11,119 nucleotides of DNA, from contig CAINDZ010000706.1 in NCBI GenBank assembly GCA_903847545.1, positions 1-11,119 on the forward strand. The letters run 5' to 3'. The notes beneath the pieces were generated by a model. The model was not told the DNA's origin and ran no database searches. It was given only the letters and a program-made list of their open reading frames with translations. The position numbers and the translations under genes are program-made. Positions 1 through 6,771 of this stretch are shown piece after piece. The stretch comes from an uncultured bacterium. Its GTDB lineage: Bacteria; Krumholzibacteriota; Krumholzibacteriia; LZORAL124-64-63. Position 1 is the stretch's first letter. Every line of letters starts with the position of its first letter.

Positions 1-1
1 C

Positions 2-1345
2 GCGGACACCGGGGCCCTGGCGCCGGCCGGCGGGCGCGGCATCATGGGCGACCTGATGGTGGTCGACGGCATGGCCGTCTTCTTCCGCCTGCTGTTCGTC
101 TTCGGCGGCCTGGCGACGGTGCTGTTCGCCTGGACGTCCGAAGAGATCATGGGCCACCGGCGCGAGAACCGGGGCGAGTTCTACGCCCTGACCGTGCTGA
201 TGACCGTGGCGATGATGGTGATGGCCGAAGCGCGCAACGTCCTGATGCTGTACCTGGCGATGGAGGGCGTGGGCTTGACCAGCTACGTGATGGCCGGCTA
301 CATGCGGACCAGCCTGCGCAGCACCGAGGCGTCGATCAAGTACGTCATCTTCGGCGCGGTCAGCAGCGCGATCATGCTGTACGGCCTGTCGCTGCTGTAC
401 GGCATGACGGGCTCGCTGCAGTTCTCCGGCATCCGGGCCGCCCTGCTGGGCGGCGGCGCCGACCCGTTCGGCCTGCTGGTGGCCGTGGTGCTGATCCTGG
501 CGGGCATGAGCTACAAGATCGCCGCCGTGCCGTTCCACTTCTGGTGCCCGGACGTGTACGAGGGCGCGCCCACCCCGGTGGCGGCGCTGTTCTCGGTGGG
601 CCCCAAGGCGGCCGGCTTCGCGCTGATGATCCGCTTCTTCTACTCGACGCTGGCCGCCGGCACCAACGCCCAGGCGAGCGCCTCGCTGGTCAACACGATC
701 AACTGGCCGCTGCTGGTGGCGGTGATCTCGGCCGCGACGATGACGTTCGGCAACCTGGTCGCCCTGAGGCAGGACAACGTCAAGCGCATGCTGGCCTACT
801 CGAGCATCGCCCACGTCGGCTACCTGCTGATGGGCTTCGTGCTGCTGAGCGAGATGGGCTTGGCCTCGATCCTGTTCTACCTGCTCGTCTACACGATCAT
901 GAACCTGGGCGCGTTCTTCTTCGTGGTGGCGGTCAACAACCACCTCAAGAGCGAGCAGATCACCGACTACAAGGGCCTGGGCTACCGCATGCCGTGGGCC
1001 GGCGTGATGATGGTCGTGTTCCTGGGCTCGCTGACCGGCGTGCCGCCGTTCGCGGGCTTCGTCGGAAAGCTGTACCTTTTCACGGCGGTCATGGACCGGC
1101 AGTGGTTCTGGCTGGTGATCATCGCGGCCCTGAACTCGGTGGTCAGCCTGTACTACTACTTCCGGGTGGCCAAGGTGATGTGGCTGTCGCGGCCGGACGA
1201 GGGCAACGACACGCCGCTGCGCCTGACCTGGCTGCAGTACGCGGTGCTGGCCTGCCTGGCCGTGCCGACGCTGGCGCTGGGCCTGTACTTCGGCGCCTTC
1301 AAGGACCTGGCCGACGCGGGCATCCGCACGATGGCGGGCGGCTGA
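2..1345 (+). CDS. nuoN: NADH-quinone oxidoreductase subunit N (5' truncated by window edge)
   Basis: This is an antiporter-like membrane subunit of respiratory complex I, which couples NADH:quinone electron transfer to proton pumping in the inner membrane. The frame is open to the left edge, so the ATG at 44 is internal. About 447 codons are visible against a usual 480-500, so roughly the first helix is missing. Counting from the ATG at 44, the helix carrying the conserved acidic residue reads YLAMEGVGLTSYV (Glu74). It is followed by EASIKY, which holds a conserved Lys, and by the family signature KIAAVPFHFWCPDVYEGAPT. LAYSSIAHVGYLLMG is also typical. The rest is a regular series of hydrophobic helices ending near the C-terminus. 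In nuo operons nuoN is usually the last gene, and the terminator directly downstream fits that. The family call is secure; only the N-terminus is unseen. Confidence 0.96.
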   Translation, partial: ADTGALAPAGGRGIMGDLMVVDGMAVFFRLLFVFGGLATVLFAWTSEEIMGHRRENRGEFYALTVLMTVAMMVMAEARNVLMLYLAMEGVGLTSYVMAGYMRTSLRSTEASIKYVIFGAVSSAIMLYGLSLLYGMTGSLQFSGIRAALLGGGADPFGLLVAVVLILAGMSYKIAAVPFHFWCPDVYEGAPTPVAALFSVGPKAAGFALMIRFFYSTLAAGTNAQASASLVNTINWPLLVAVISAATMTFGNLVALRQDNVKRMLAYSSIAHVGYLLMGFVLLSEMGLASILFYLLVYTIMNLGAFFFVVAVNNHLKSEQITDYKGLGYRMPWAGVMMVVFLGSLTGVPPFAGFVGKLYLFTAVMDRQWFWLVIIAALNSVVSLYYYFRVAKVMWLSRPDEGNDTPLRLTWLQYAVLACLAVPTLALGLYFGAFKDLADAGIRTMAGG

Positions 1346-1369
1346 CGCCCGGCCTCGTGACGCGGAACG

Positions 1370-1403
1370 GGGGCCGGCGACGGGGTGTCGCCGGCCCCTT
1401 TTT
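1370..1403 (+). terminator. Intrinsic terminator after nuoN
   Basis: A perfect 12-bp GC-rich stem (arms 1370-1381 and 1387-1398) has a 5-nt loop, GGGGT, and is followed at once by five T residues (1399-1403). It lies 25 nt after the nuoN stop and before the antiporter gene. It most likely ends the nuo transcript, so the antiporter would need its own promoter or readthrough. Confidence 0.9.
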
Positions 1404-1451
1404 CATCGGCGAGGCGGCGTGCGTGGCGCCGGCGCCGCGAAAGGACGAGCC

Positions 1452-3122
1452 GTGAACATCGCCAACGACCTGGCCGTCATCGTCGTGGCGGGGCTGGTGG
1501 GCGGGCTGCTGGCGCAACGCCTGCGCCAACCGCTGGTGCTGGGCTACATCCTGGCCGGCATCGTGCTGGGGCCGCTGACCGGCGGCGCGGTGATCTCGGC
1601 GCCGCACGACATCGAGCGGCTGGCCGAGGTGGGCGTCGCGCTGCTGCTGTTCGCGCTGGGGCTCGAGTTCTCGCTGTCCGAGCTGAAGCCCGTGCGCCGC
1701 ATTGCGCTGGTGGGCACGCCGATCCAGGTCGCGGTCGTCCTGGCCGCGGCGGCGGGCGCGGTGCGCCTGCTGGGCTGGGCGTGGACGCCGGCGCTGTGGT
1801 TCGGCGCCACGGTGTCGCTGTCGAGCACGATGGTAGTGCTGAAGACGCTGCAGAGCCAGGGCCGCGTCGGCACCCTGTCCAGTCGCGTCATGGTGGGCGT
1901 GCTGTTGGTGCAGGACCTGGCCGTGGTGCCCATGCTCATCCTGCTGCCGAAGCTGGGCGACCTGCAGGCGGGCCTGCCGGAACTGGCCTGGGCCGTGGCG
2001 AGTTCCATCATCTTCGTGGCGTTGATGGTCGTGTTCGGCACGCGGCTGATCCCGTGGCTGATGACGGCGATCAGCCGGCGCAACTCGCGCGAGCTGTTCC
2101 TGCTGACGGTGACCGCGCTGGGGCTGGGCATCGGCTACGCCACCTACCGCGTCGGCCTGTCGTTCGCCTTCGGCGCCTTCGTGGCCGGCATGGTCCTGAG
2201 CGAGTCGGACCACAACCACCAGGCCCTCAGCGACATCATCCCGCTGCGCGACATCTTCGGGCTGCTGTTCTTCGTCTCGGTCGGCATGCTGGTCGACCCG
2301 GCCTACCTGCGCGCGCACCTGGGCCTGGTCCTTGGGATGGCGGCGCTGGTGGCGGCGGTGAAGGGCGCCGTACTGGCCGTCCTGAGCCGCGCCTTCGGCT
2401 ACCGCAACATCGTGCCCCTGGCGCTGGGCCTGACGATGTTCCAGGCCGGCGAGTTCGCCTTCGTGCTGGCGCGCGTGGGCGTGGCGGCGGGTGACCTGGA
2501 CGCGGGCCACACCTCGCTGATCCTGTCGGTGGCGCTGGTGACGATGTTCGCCACGCCGCCGGTCTCGGGCCTGGTGACGCCGCTGTACCGGTGGTTGCGC
2601 GCGCGCTCCGCCGTGGATCCCGTGCTGACGATCAACGTGGAGGCCTGCGGGATGCGGGACCACGTCATCATCGCCGGCGCCGGCCACGTGGGCCTGGCGG
2701 CGGCGCGGGTGCTGCGCGCGCTGGACCTGCAGGTCGTGGTGGTGGAGCTGGACCAGTGGCGGCTGGAGACGTGCCGCGCGGCCGGCATCGCGGTCGTGTA
2801 CGGCGACGCCTCGTACCCGGCCGTGCTCGAGGCGGCGGGGCTGGCCGGGGCCCGCCTGCTCATCGTGACGACGCCCGCGACCGAGACCGTGCTGGCCGTG
2901 ACGCGGCTGGCCCGCGAGCAGCGGCCGCAGTTGCACATCGTGGCGCGCGCCGACACCGAGGCGTGCCTGGCCGACCTGTACGCGCTGGGCGTGTACGAAG
3001 TGGTGCAGCCGAAGCGCGAGGCGGGCCTGGAGATCACGCGCCAGGCGCTGCTGCATCTGGACGTGCCGGCGGCGGAGATCGCCGCGATGGTCGAGCGGGC
3101 GCGGCGCGAGTCGTTCGGCTAG
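1452..3122 (+). CDS. CPA2-family cation/proton antiporter with TrkA-N domain (KefB/KefC/YbaL type)
   Basis: This is an inner-membrane monovalent cation/H+ antiporter or K+ efflux protein of the CPA2 family, 556 residues long. I chose the GTG at 1452 because AAAGGA lies about 6 nt upstream; an in-frame GTG at 1419 has no comparable site and would add 11 non-hydrophobic residues. Residues about 5-385 form a Na+/H+ exchanger domain of some 12 helices, with LVQDLAVVP (Gln154-Asp155) in the characteristic place and FGAFVAGMVLSESDHNHQ near the end. After a linker, residues 401 to about 525 form a TrkA-N/RCK Rossmann domain with GAGHVG (409-414) and an acidic end to the second strand (VVVVELD), so NAD(H)-type ligand gating is expected. 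No TrkA-C domain is seen. The transported ion (K+ or Na+) cannot be told from sequence. The gene converges with the DUF2214 gene 40 bp away. Confidence 0.92.
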   Translation: MNIANDLAVIVVAGLVGGLLAQRLRQPLVLGYILAGIVLGPLTGGAVISAPHDIERLAEVGVALLLFALGLEFSLSELKPVRRIALVGTPIQVAVVLAAAAGAVRLLGWAWTPALWFGATVSLSSTMVVLKTLQSQGRVGTLSSRVMVGVLLVQDLAVVPMLILLPKLGDLQAGLPELAWAVASSIIFVALMVVFGTRLIPWLMTAISRRNSRELFLLTVTALGLGIGYATYRVGLSFAFGAFVAGMVLSESDHNHQALSDIIPLRDIFGLLFFVSVGMLVDPAYLRAHLGLVLGMAALVAAVKGAVLAVLSRAFGYRNIVPLALGLTMFQAGEFAFVLARVGVAAGDLDAGHTSLILSVALVTMFATPPVSGLVTPLYRWLRARSAVDPVLTINVEACGMRDHVIIAGAGHVGLAAARVLRALDLQVVVVELDQWRLETCRAAGIAVVYGDASYPAVLEAAGLAGARLLIVTTPATETVLAVTRLAREQRPQLHIVARADTEACLADLYALGVYEVVQPKREAGLEITRQALLHLDVPAAEIAAMVERARRESFG

Positions 3123-3170
3123 TCGTTCGGCGAAGCGTTCGGCGGGCCGGTCAACGGGCCGGTCAGCGGG
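3111..3170. repeat. 12-bp-period tandem repeat spanning two convergent stop codons
   Basis: Sixty bases divide into five 12-mers. The first three (3111-3122, 3123-3134, 3135-3146) share the core CGTTCGGC, and the last two (3147-3158, 3159-3170) read CCGGTCAACGGG and CCGGTCAGCGGG. The antiporter stop TAG falls in unit 1, and the stop of the minus-strand DUF2214 gene (TCA, 3163-3165) in unit 5. The pattern is seen directly; slippage as its origin is inferred. I see no clear intrinsic terminator between the two genes. Confidence 0.75.
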
Positions 3171-3603
3171 AAGAGCCGAAACCCCGCGCCATGAGCACCG
3201 CCAGCAGTGGCAACAGCGCCGTGCAGGCCAGTTCCAGCCGCAGCAGCCGGCCGACCAGGGGCGGGTACTCGACCACGTCGGCGTCGGCGGCGCGCCGGTA
3301 GCGGATGAACTGCATCGACGGGTAGATCGACATCAGGAAGACGGCCACGAACAGCGTCAGCTTCACGTGGAAGATCGGGTTGTGTCCGTAGTAGCCGGCC
3401 GGCTTGTCGCCCGCGAACACCTTCAGCAGCCCCGTGCCCACCACCAGCACCGCCGCCAGGCCGTAGACCAGGTCGGCCAGCGCCAGTCGCCGGGCCGTGC
3501 GCCCGTCGACGCGCCGCGCGTGCAGCGCGAGCTCGACCGCCAGTGCGGACGCGAACAGGGCCAGCCCCAGGTAGTGGCCGTAGTTGAACAGCACCATCGT
3601 CAT
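3163..3603 (-). CDS. DUF2214 family membrane protein
   Basis: This is a predicted inner-membrane protein of 146 residues and unknown function. The start ATG at 3603 has GGGAAGG 9 nt upstream on the minus strand; a second in-frame ATG two codons later is possible. Four hydrophobic segments are visible, at about residues 8-27, 41-60, 77-98 and 119-139. The family signature lies between helices 2 and 3 and within helix 3: GLLKVFAGDKPAGYYGHNPIF, then KLTLF and SIYPSMQFIRYRR. Basic residues after helices 1 and 3 suggest those loops face the cytoplasm. It is convergent with the antiporter and divergent from the secreted-protein gene, so it is probably transcribed alone. Family membership rests on recognising the GDK..YYxHNPxFxxK and SIYP motifs; no biochemical role is claimed. 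Confidence 0.85.
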   Translation of the reverse strand: MTMVLFNYGHYLGLALFASALAVELALHARRVDGRTARRLALADLVYGLAAVLVVGTGLLKVFAGDKPAGYYGHNPIFHVKLTLFVAVFLMSIYPSMQFIRYRRAADADVVEYPPLVGRLLRLELACTALLPLLAVLMARGFGSSR

Positions 3604-3786
3604 CGGTGGGCGCCTTCCCGGTCGGGGTGGGTGAGGTGACGCGCCGGGACAATGTCGGGGCAACCCGTGATGGTCGCCACCGCGGCGGGCCGGCTGTGAT
3701 TTTCGCCGTCCGGCGGTCCCTTGCCTGTGGGGGCGCGCCGCCGGCGGGCGGCGCCGGCCCGTCACGTCTTCCCGGGGGGGATCGCG
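3604..3786. other. Divergent intergenic region, no clear promoter
   Basis: These 183 bp separate the minus-strand DUF2214 gene from the plus-strand secreted-protein gene and should hold both promoters. Apart from the two Shine-Dalgarno sites I see only GC-rich imperfect inverted repeats around 3729-3756. No -35/-10 pair of convincing quality was found on either strand. Confidence 0.5.
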
Positions 3787-4665
3787 ATGTCTCGCTGGCT
3801 CTGTCTGATGATGCTCGTGGTGGCGGCGCCCGGCCTGGTCCTGGCCGACGGCGACTGCGGGCAGTTCCGTCCGGCATCGGCCGCCGAGCAGCAGGCCTAC
3901 GCCGCCGTGCGCGCGGCGGTGGCGAAGGCGGCGCCGCCGGCGCCGCAGGACTGGCGGCGCGCCGACCAGCTGGACCTGCAGGCCGCCGACGCCATCCCCG
4001 ACTGCGCCCCGGGCAGCGCCACGCGCGCCCTGCGCTACCGTTTCCGCTTCGAGTACGCCTGGAACCGCGACGCGGGCACGGCCGCCCTGCAGTCGCGCGG
4101 CAGCGAACTGGGCCTGGGCACCGCGGCGCAGCAGGCGAAGCGCCACGAGCTGGAGATGCAGATGGACGCCGCGCGCGAGGCCCGCAAGCAGGCCCGCCGG
4201 GCCGGCAACACGGCCGAGTACGACCGCCTGGACGCGCAGCTGAAGGCGCTGCGCGCCGAGCAGTCGGCCCTGGACGAGGCGGTCTCGCAGGCCCTGCTGG
4301 GGCAGATGCAGTCCGGGGAGTGGGCCCGGGAGATGGGCGCGGGCATCCCCGCCCGCAAGGAGGCGTCGGTCACCGTCCAGGTGAACGCGGATGCGGCGTG
4401 GGTGCCGGCCGAGGCGCAGCCCGTCCCGGTGGCGGGCGTGCGCGAGGCGTGGTGGCGTCCGGCGGACCCGGGATCGCTGGTCACTGGATCGCTGGTCATT
4501 CTGGTCGGCGACTGGGACCCGCAGACCCACCGGGCCGCCCCGGCGCCCGGCGCCCCGGTGACGCGGGCGCGCACCGTGGCCATCGAGATCCAGGCCGAGC
4601 GGGCCCTGGCCGAGGCCCTGGCGGCGGGGATGGACGTGGGGGCGGTGGCGGGGCTCGTGAAATGA
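3787..4665 (+). CDS. Secreted coiled-coil protein of unknown function
   Basis: I do not recognise this 292-residue protein. The ATG at 3787 follows a G-rich site and gives a clean signal peptide: MSRW, then a hydrophobic core to about residue 18, with probable cleavage after LVLA (Ala20). An upstream in-frame start near 3721 would bury the signal behind an Arg-rich stretch and is unlikely. The mature protein begins DGDCGQF, and Cys24 and Cys73 could pair as a disulfide in the periplasm. Residues about 112-172 are rich in Ala, Glu, Lys, Arg and Leu with heptad-like spacing, consistent with a coiled coil. A beta-rich tail follows (about 190-272) with Trp222-Trp223, the five-residue tandem GSLVT/GSLVI (229-238) and GDWDPQ, and then an Ala-rich helix to the end. 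It stands between a divergent gene and a promoter-bearing gap, so it is probably monocistronic. Confidence 0.8.
   Translation: MSRWLCLMMLVVAAPGLVLADGDCGQFRPASAAEQQAYAAVRAAVAKAAPPAPQDWRRADQLDLQAADAIPDCAPGSATRALRYRFRFEYAWNRDAGTAALQSRGSELGLGTAAQQAKRHELEMQMDAAREARKQARRAGNTAEYDRLDAQLKALRAEQSALDEAVSQALLGQMQSGEWAREMGAGIPARKEASVTVQVNADAAWVPAEAQPVPVAGVREAWWRPADPGSLVTGSLVILVGDWDPQTHRAAPAPGAPVTRARTVAIEIQAERALAEALAAGMDVGAVAGLVK
4471..4500 (+). repeat. In-frame 15-bp tandem duplication
   Basis: Two adjacent 15-mers, GGATCGCTGGTCACT (4471-4485) and GGATCGCTGGTCATT (4486-4500), differ at one base. They encode the consecutive pentapeptides GSLVT and GSLVI within the secreted coiled-coil protein. The reading frame is preserved. 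Confidence 0.85.
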
Positions 4666-4765
4666 CACAAACGGTTGTAAATTAACGAACTACATGACGG
4701 GAGCCCCGGGGTGGGGACCACAACCCCGCCGACCCGCCCCCTGGGGATTGCGGCCAACTGACCGA

Positions 4766-4792
4766 TAAGGCAAGTCGATTCCCTGCCGATAG
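4766..4792 (+). promoter_or_regulatory. Candidate sigma-28 (FliA-type) promoter upstream of the FAAL-like gene
   Basis: TAAGGCAA (4766-4773), an 11-bp spacer and GCCGATAG (4785-4792) match the known FliA consensus TAAAGTTT-N11-GCCGATAA. The -10 element matches at 7 of 8 positions, the -35 core at 3 of 4 (TAAA), and the spacing is exact. Transcription would start near 4800, about 87 nt before the ATG at 4887. A second CCGATA at 4762-4767 overlaps the -35, giving a 24-bp-spaced repeat of that hexamer. No other good promoter is seen in 4666-4886. Confidence 0.5.
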
Positions 4793-4886
4793 ATACGTGA
4801 TGTGTCATGTCGCACGGCCGTACTGCCATGCGCCCTCGGGGTGCCGGCCGGCCGGCCCCGGCCCAACAGCCCGCAGGGAGTGCTCG

Positions 4887-6536
4887 ATGGAGACGTTCAG
4901 GGACATCATGACCCGGCACCTGGCCGAGGATCCCGACAAGGCCTGGCTGACGCTGGTGTCGGGTGAGCGCGCCGAGGAGCACACGATCCGGCAGCTGGTC
5001 GCGCGCACCTGCGACTACTGCGCGTTCTACCGCTCGGCCGGCGTGGCCGAGGGCGACACGGTCGTGGTCATCCTGCGCGAGTCCCTCGACCTGGTCGCGG
5101 CGTTCTTCGCGGGCATCATCTGCGGTGCGTTGCCGGCCTACTACTTCTATCCCTCGCCCAAGCAGTCGGTGGAGGCGTTCCTGGCGTCCATCGACACGCT
5201 GCTGCTGCACAACGAGGTGAAGATCATCATCAGCTATCCCGAGGTGATCTCGGTGCTGAAGGGGCACCATCGCATCTCGGTGCCCGAGTTCGTCGGCTTC
5301 TACGAGTGCACCGAGGTGCCGGTGACCGGGCGGGCAGACCTGGCCGCGATTCCCGTGCCGTTGCACGAGGCGTTCCTGCAGTTCTCGTCGGGGACGACGG
5401 GCGCGAAGAAGGGCGTCAAGATCTCGGCGAAGGCGTTGCAGAACCAGGTGCGGGCCTACGAGGGCTTCGTGCCGTACGCGCCCGGCGACCGGGTGGTGTC
5501 GTGGCTGCCGCACTACCACGACATGGGGCTGATCGCCTGCATCCTGATGCCGTTCGTGCTGGGCGTCCCGGTGACGATGATGTCGCCGTTCGAGTGGGTG
5601 CGGAACCCGCGCCTGCTGCTGGACTGGATCGCGCGCACGCGCGGAACCCACGTCTGGCTGCCGAATTTCGCGCTGGGGCACCTGGCCAAGTCGTGCGCCG
5701 AGGACGACCCGGGCGAATTCGACCTGTCGAGCGTCAAGCGCATCGTCTGCTGTTCGGAGCCCGTGCTCAAGGTGACGGTCGACGAGTTCGTGGCGAGGTT
5801 CACGGCATCGGGCCTGGCGCCGGGGTGCCTGCAGAACTGCTTCGCGATGGCCGAGAACACGTTCGCGATGACGTCGACCCGCGAGGGTTCGCTGTCGTTC
5901 CTGACGGTCGACACGGAGACCTTCCGCAGGGAGCACCGGGCCCAGCCCGCCGCCGAGGGGCGCACGATCGCCAGCGCCGGCGTGCCGCTGCCCAACATCC
6001 GCATCGAGATCGCGGCCGAGGACGGAACGCGGCTGCCCGACGGGCACGTCGGCGAGATCCTGATCAAGAGCGACTGCATGCTGGACAGCTACCACAACAA
6101 CTGGGAGCAGACGCAGAAGGCGATCATCGACGGCTGGTTCAAGACCGGCGACCTGGGCTTCCTCCACGGCGGCGAACTGTACGTGACCGGTCGCAGCAAG
6201 GAGATGCTCATCATCGGCGGCGAGAACATCTACCCGCAGGACATCGAGGCGATCCTGAACGCGAAGGACTTCCTGATTCCCGGGCGGAACGTCGCCTTCG
6301 GCATCGAGAACCCGAAGACGGGCACCGAGCAGCTGGTCATCCTGGCCGAGGCCCCGCCCGAGCACCTGCAGGCGGACCTGATGCCCCTGCGGATCGAGAT
6401 CATGAGCGCGCTGGGGGTGGCCGTCAGCAAGTTCGTGCTGTTGCCGCACATGACCCTGCTCAAGGGCACGGCCGGCAAGATCTCGCGCTACCTGAACAAG
6501 CAGGCGTACCTGGCGGGCACGTTCAAGCGGTCGTGA
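4887..6536 (+). CDS. Fatty-acyl-AMP ligase-like (FAAL) ANL-superfamily enzyme
   Basis: This adenylate-forming enzyme of 549 residues probably activates a fatty acid with ATP for transfer to a carrier protein or CoA. The start ATG at 4887 has AGGGAG 6 nt upstream; the frame is open back to 4797 but that extension resembles no ligase. Visible core motifs are the P-loop SSGTTGAKKG (167-176), WLPHYHDMG (206-214, the form typical of FAALs), AMAENTFAMT (320-329), TGDLG (420-424), and VTGRSKEMLIIGG followed by NIYPQDIE (433-454). The A10-type catalytic Lys is Lys531 in GTAGKISR. About 40 residues lie between AMAENT and GVPLP, longer than in ordinary acyl-CoA synthetases and where the FAAL-specific insertion is expected. 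No carrier protein, PKS or NRPS is nearby, so product and partner are unknown. A short-form acyl-CoA synthetase is the alternative. A sigma-28-like promoter lies upstream. Confidence 0.85.
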   Translation: METFRDIMTRHLAEDPDKAWLTLVSGERAEEHTIRQLVARTCDYCAFYRSAGVAEGDTVVVILRESLDLVAAFFAGIICGALPAYYFYPSPKQSVEAFLASIDTLLLHNEVKIIISYPEVISVLKGHHRISVPEFVGFYECTEVPVTGRADLAAIPVPLHEAFLQFSSGTTGAKKGVKISAKALQNQVRAYEGFVPYAPGDRVVSWLPHYHDMGLIACILMPFVLGVPVTMMSPFEWVRNPRLLLDWIARTRGTHVWLPNFALGHLAKSCAEDDPGEFDLSSVKRIVCCSEPVLKVTVDEFVARFTASGLAPGCLQNCFAMAENTFAMTSTREGSLSFLTVDTETFRREHRAQPAAEGRTIASAGVPLPNIRIEIAAEDGTRLPDGHVGEILIKSDCMLDSYHNNWEQTQKAIIDGWFKTGDLGFLHGGELYVTGRSKEMLIIGGENIYPQDIEAILNAKDFLIPGRNVAFGIENPKTGTEQLVILAEAPPEHLQADLMPLRIEIMSALGVAVSKFVLLPHMTLLKGTAGKISRYLNKQAYLAGTFKRS

Positions 6537-6589
6537 CGGGCGGGCAGCGCCGGCGGTTGACCGGTAAGCTGTTGCGAGATTGTTGGTTG

Positions 6590-6614
6590 CCTGCGGGTCG
6601 CGGCCGTCCGCAGG
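6590..6614 (+). terminator. Hairpin after the FAAL-like gene, weak terminator candidate
   Basis: Arms CCTGCGG (6590-6596) and CCGCAGG (6608-6614) form a 7-bp stem that two G-U pairs can extend, leaving a 7-nt loop. It starts 53 nt after the stop codon. There is no T run after it (ATTCGT follows), so intrinsic termination is doubtful; it may only protect the 3' end or assist factor-dependent termination. Confidence 0.3.
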
Positions 6615-6656
6615 ATTCGTCTGGACGATGGCGCAAATCGCGTCATATTAACCGCT

Positions 6657-6717
6657 GCTCGAGGGCGTCGGGGCGCCGGCCGATACGGCTGGGCGCCGCG
6701 TTCCGGAGCGCTCGAGC
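6657..6717 (+). promoter_or_regulatory. Possible structured 5' leader of ahcY
   Basis: Outer arms GCTCGAG (6657-6663) and CTCGAGC (6711-6717) enclose an inner hairpin made of GGCGCC (6672-6677), GCC-GATAC-GGC (6679-6689) and GGCGCC (6692-6697). Together they could fold into a nested ~60-nt structure starting about 115 nt before the ahcY ATG. It does not show the conserved sequence of the SAH riboswitch, so no ligand is proposed. Confidence 0.35.
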
Positions 6718-6771
6718 CCATCCGGCGGCGATCAGCGCCACCATCAGCAGGTCCCAAGGGAGAGAAGCAGC

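Noticed and set aside
44..46. ATG at 44 as the true nuoN start
   Set aside because: The frame is open to the window edge and the protein would lack its first helix; NuoN homologues are 35-50 residues longer.
1299..3056. Long minus-strand open frame opposite the antiporter
   Set aside because: Its translation is rich in Arg, His and Gln without hydrophobic or domain structure, the usual shadow of a high-GC gene; the plus-strand antiporter is unmistakable.
4797..4886. N-terminal extension of the FAAL-like protein from the GTG at 4797
   Set aside because: The extra 30 residues are Cys/Pro/Arg-rich and unlike any ligase; the ATG at 4887 has a good Shine-Dalgarno site, and the upstream start would lie on the predicted promoter start site.
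4035..6449. 804-codon minus-strand open frame opposite the secreted protein and FAAL genes
   Set aside because: It crosses two well-supported plus-strand genes and their intergenic gap, and its Arg/His/Gln/Asp-rich translation has no recognisable motif.
6557..6562. TTGACC as a -35 box for ahcY
   Set aside because: No acceptable -10 hexamer is found 16-18 bp downstream.
6679..6686. Second sigma-28 -10 box (GCCGATAC) before ahcY
   Set aside because: No TAAA-like -35 lies at the required 11-bp spacing, and the octamer is part of a hairpin.
6657..6770. SAH riboswitch upstream of ahcY
   Set aside because: The conserved core sequences of that riboswitch are not present; only generic GC-rich inverted repeats are seen.
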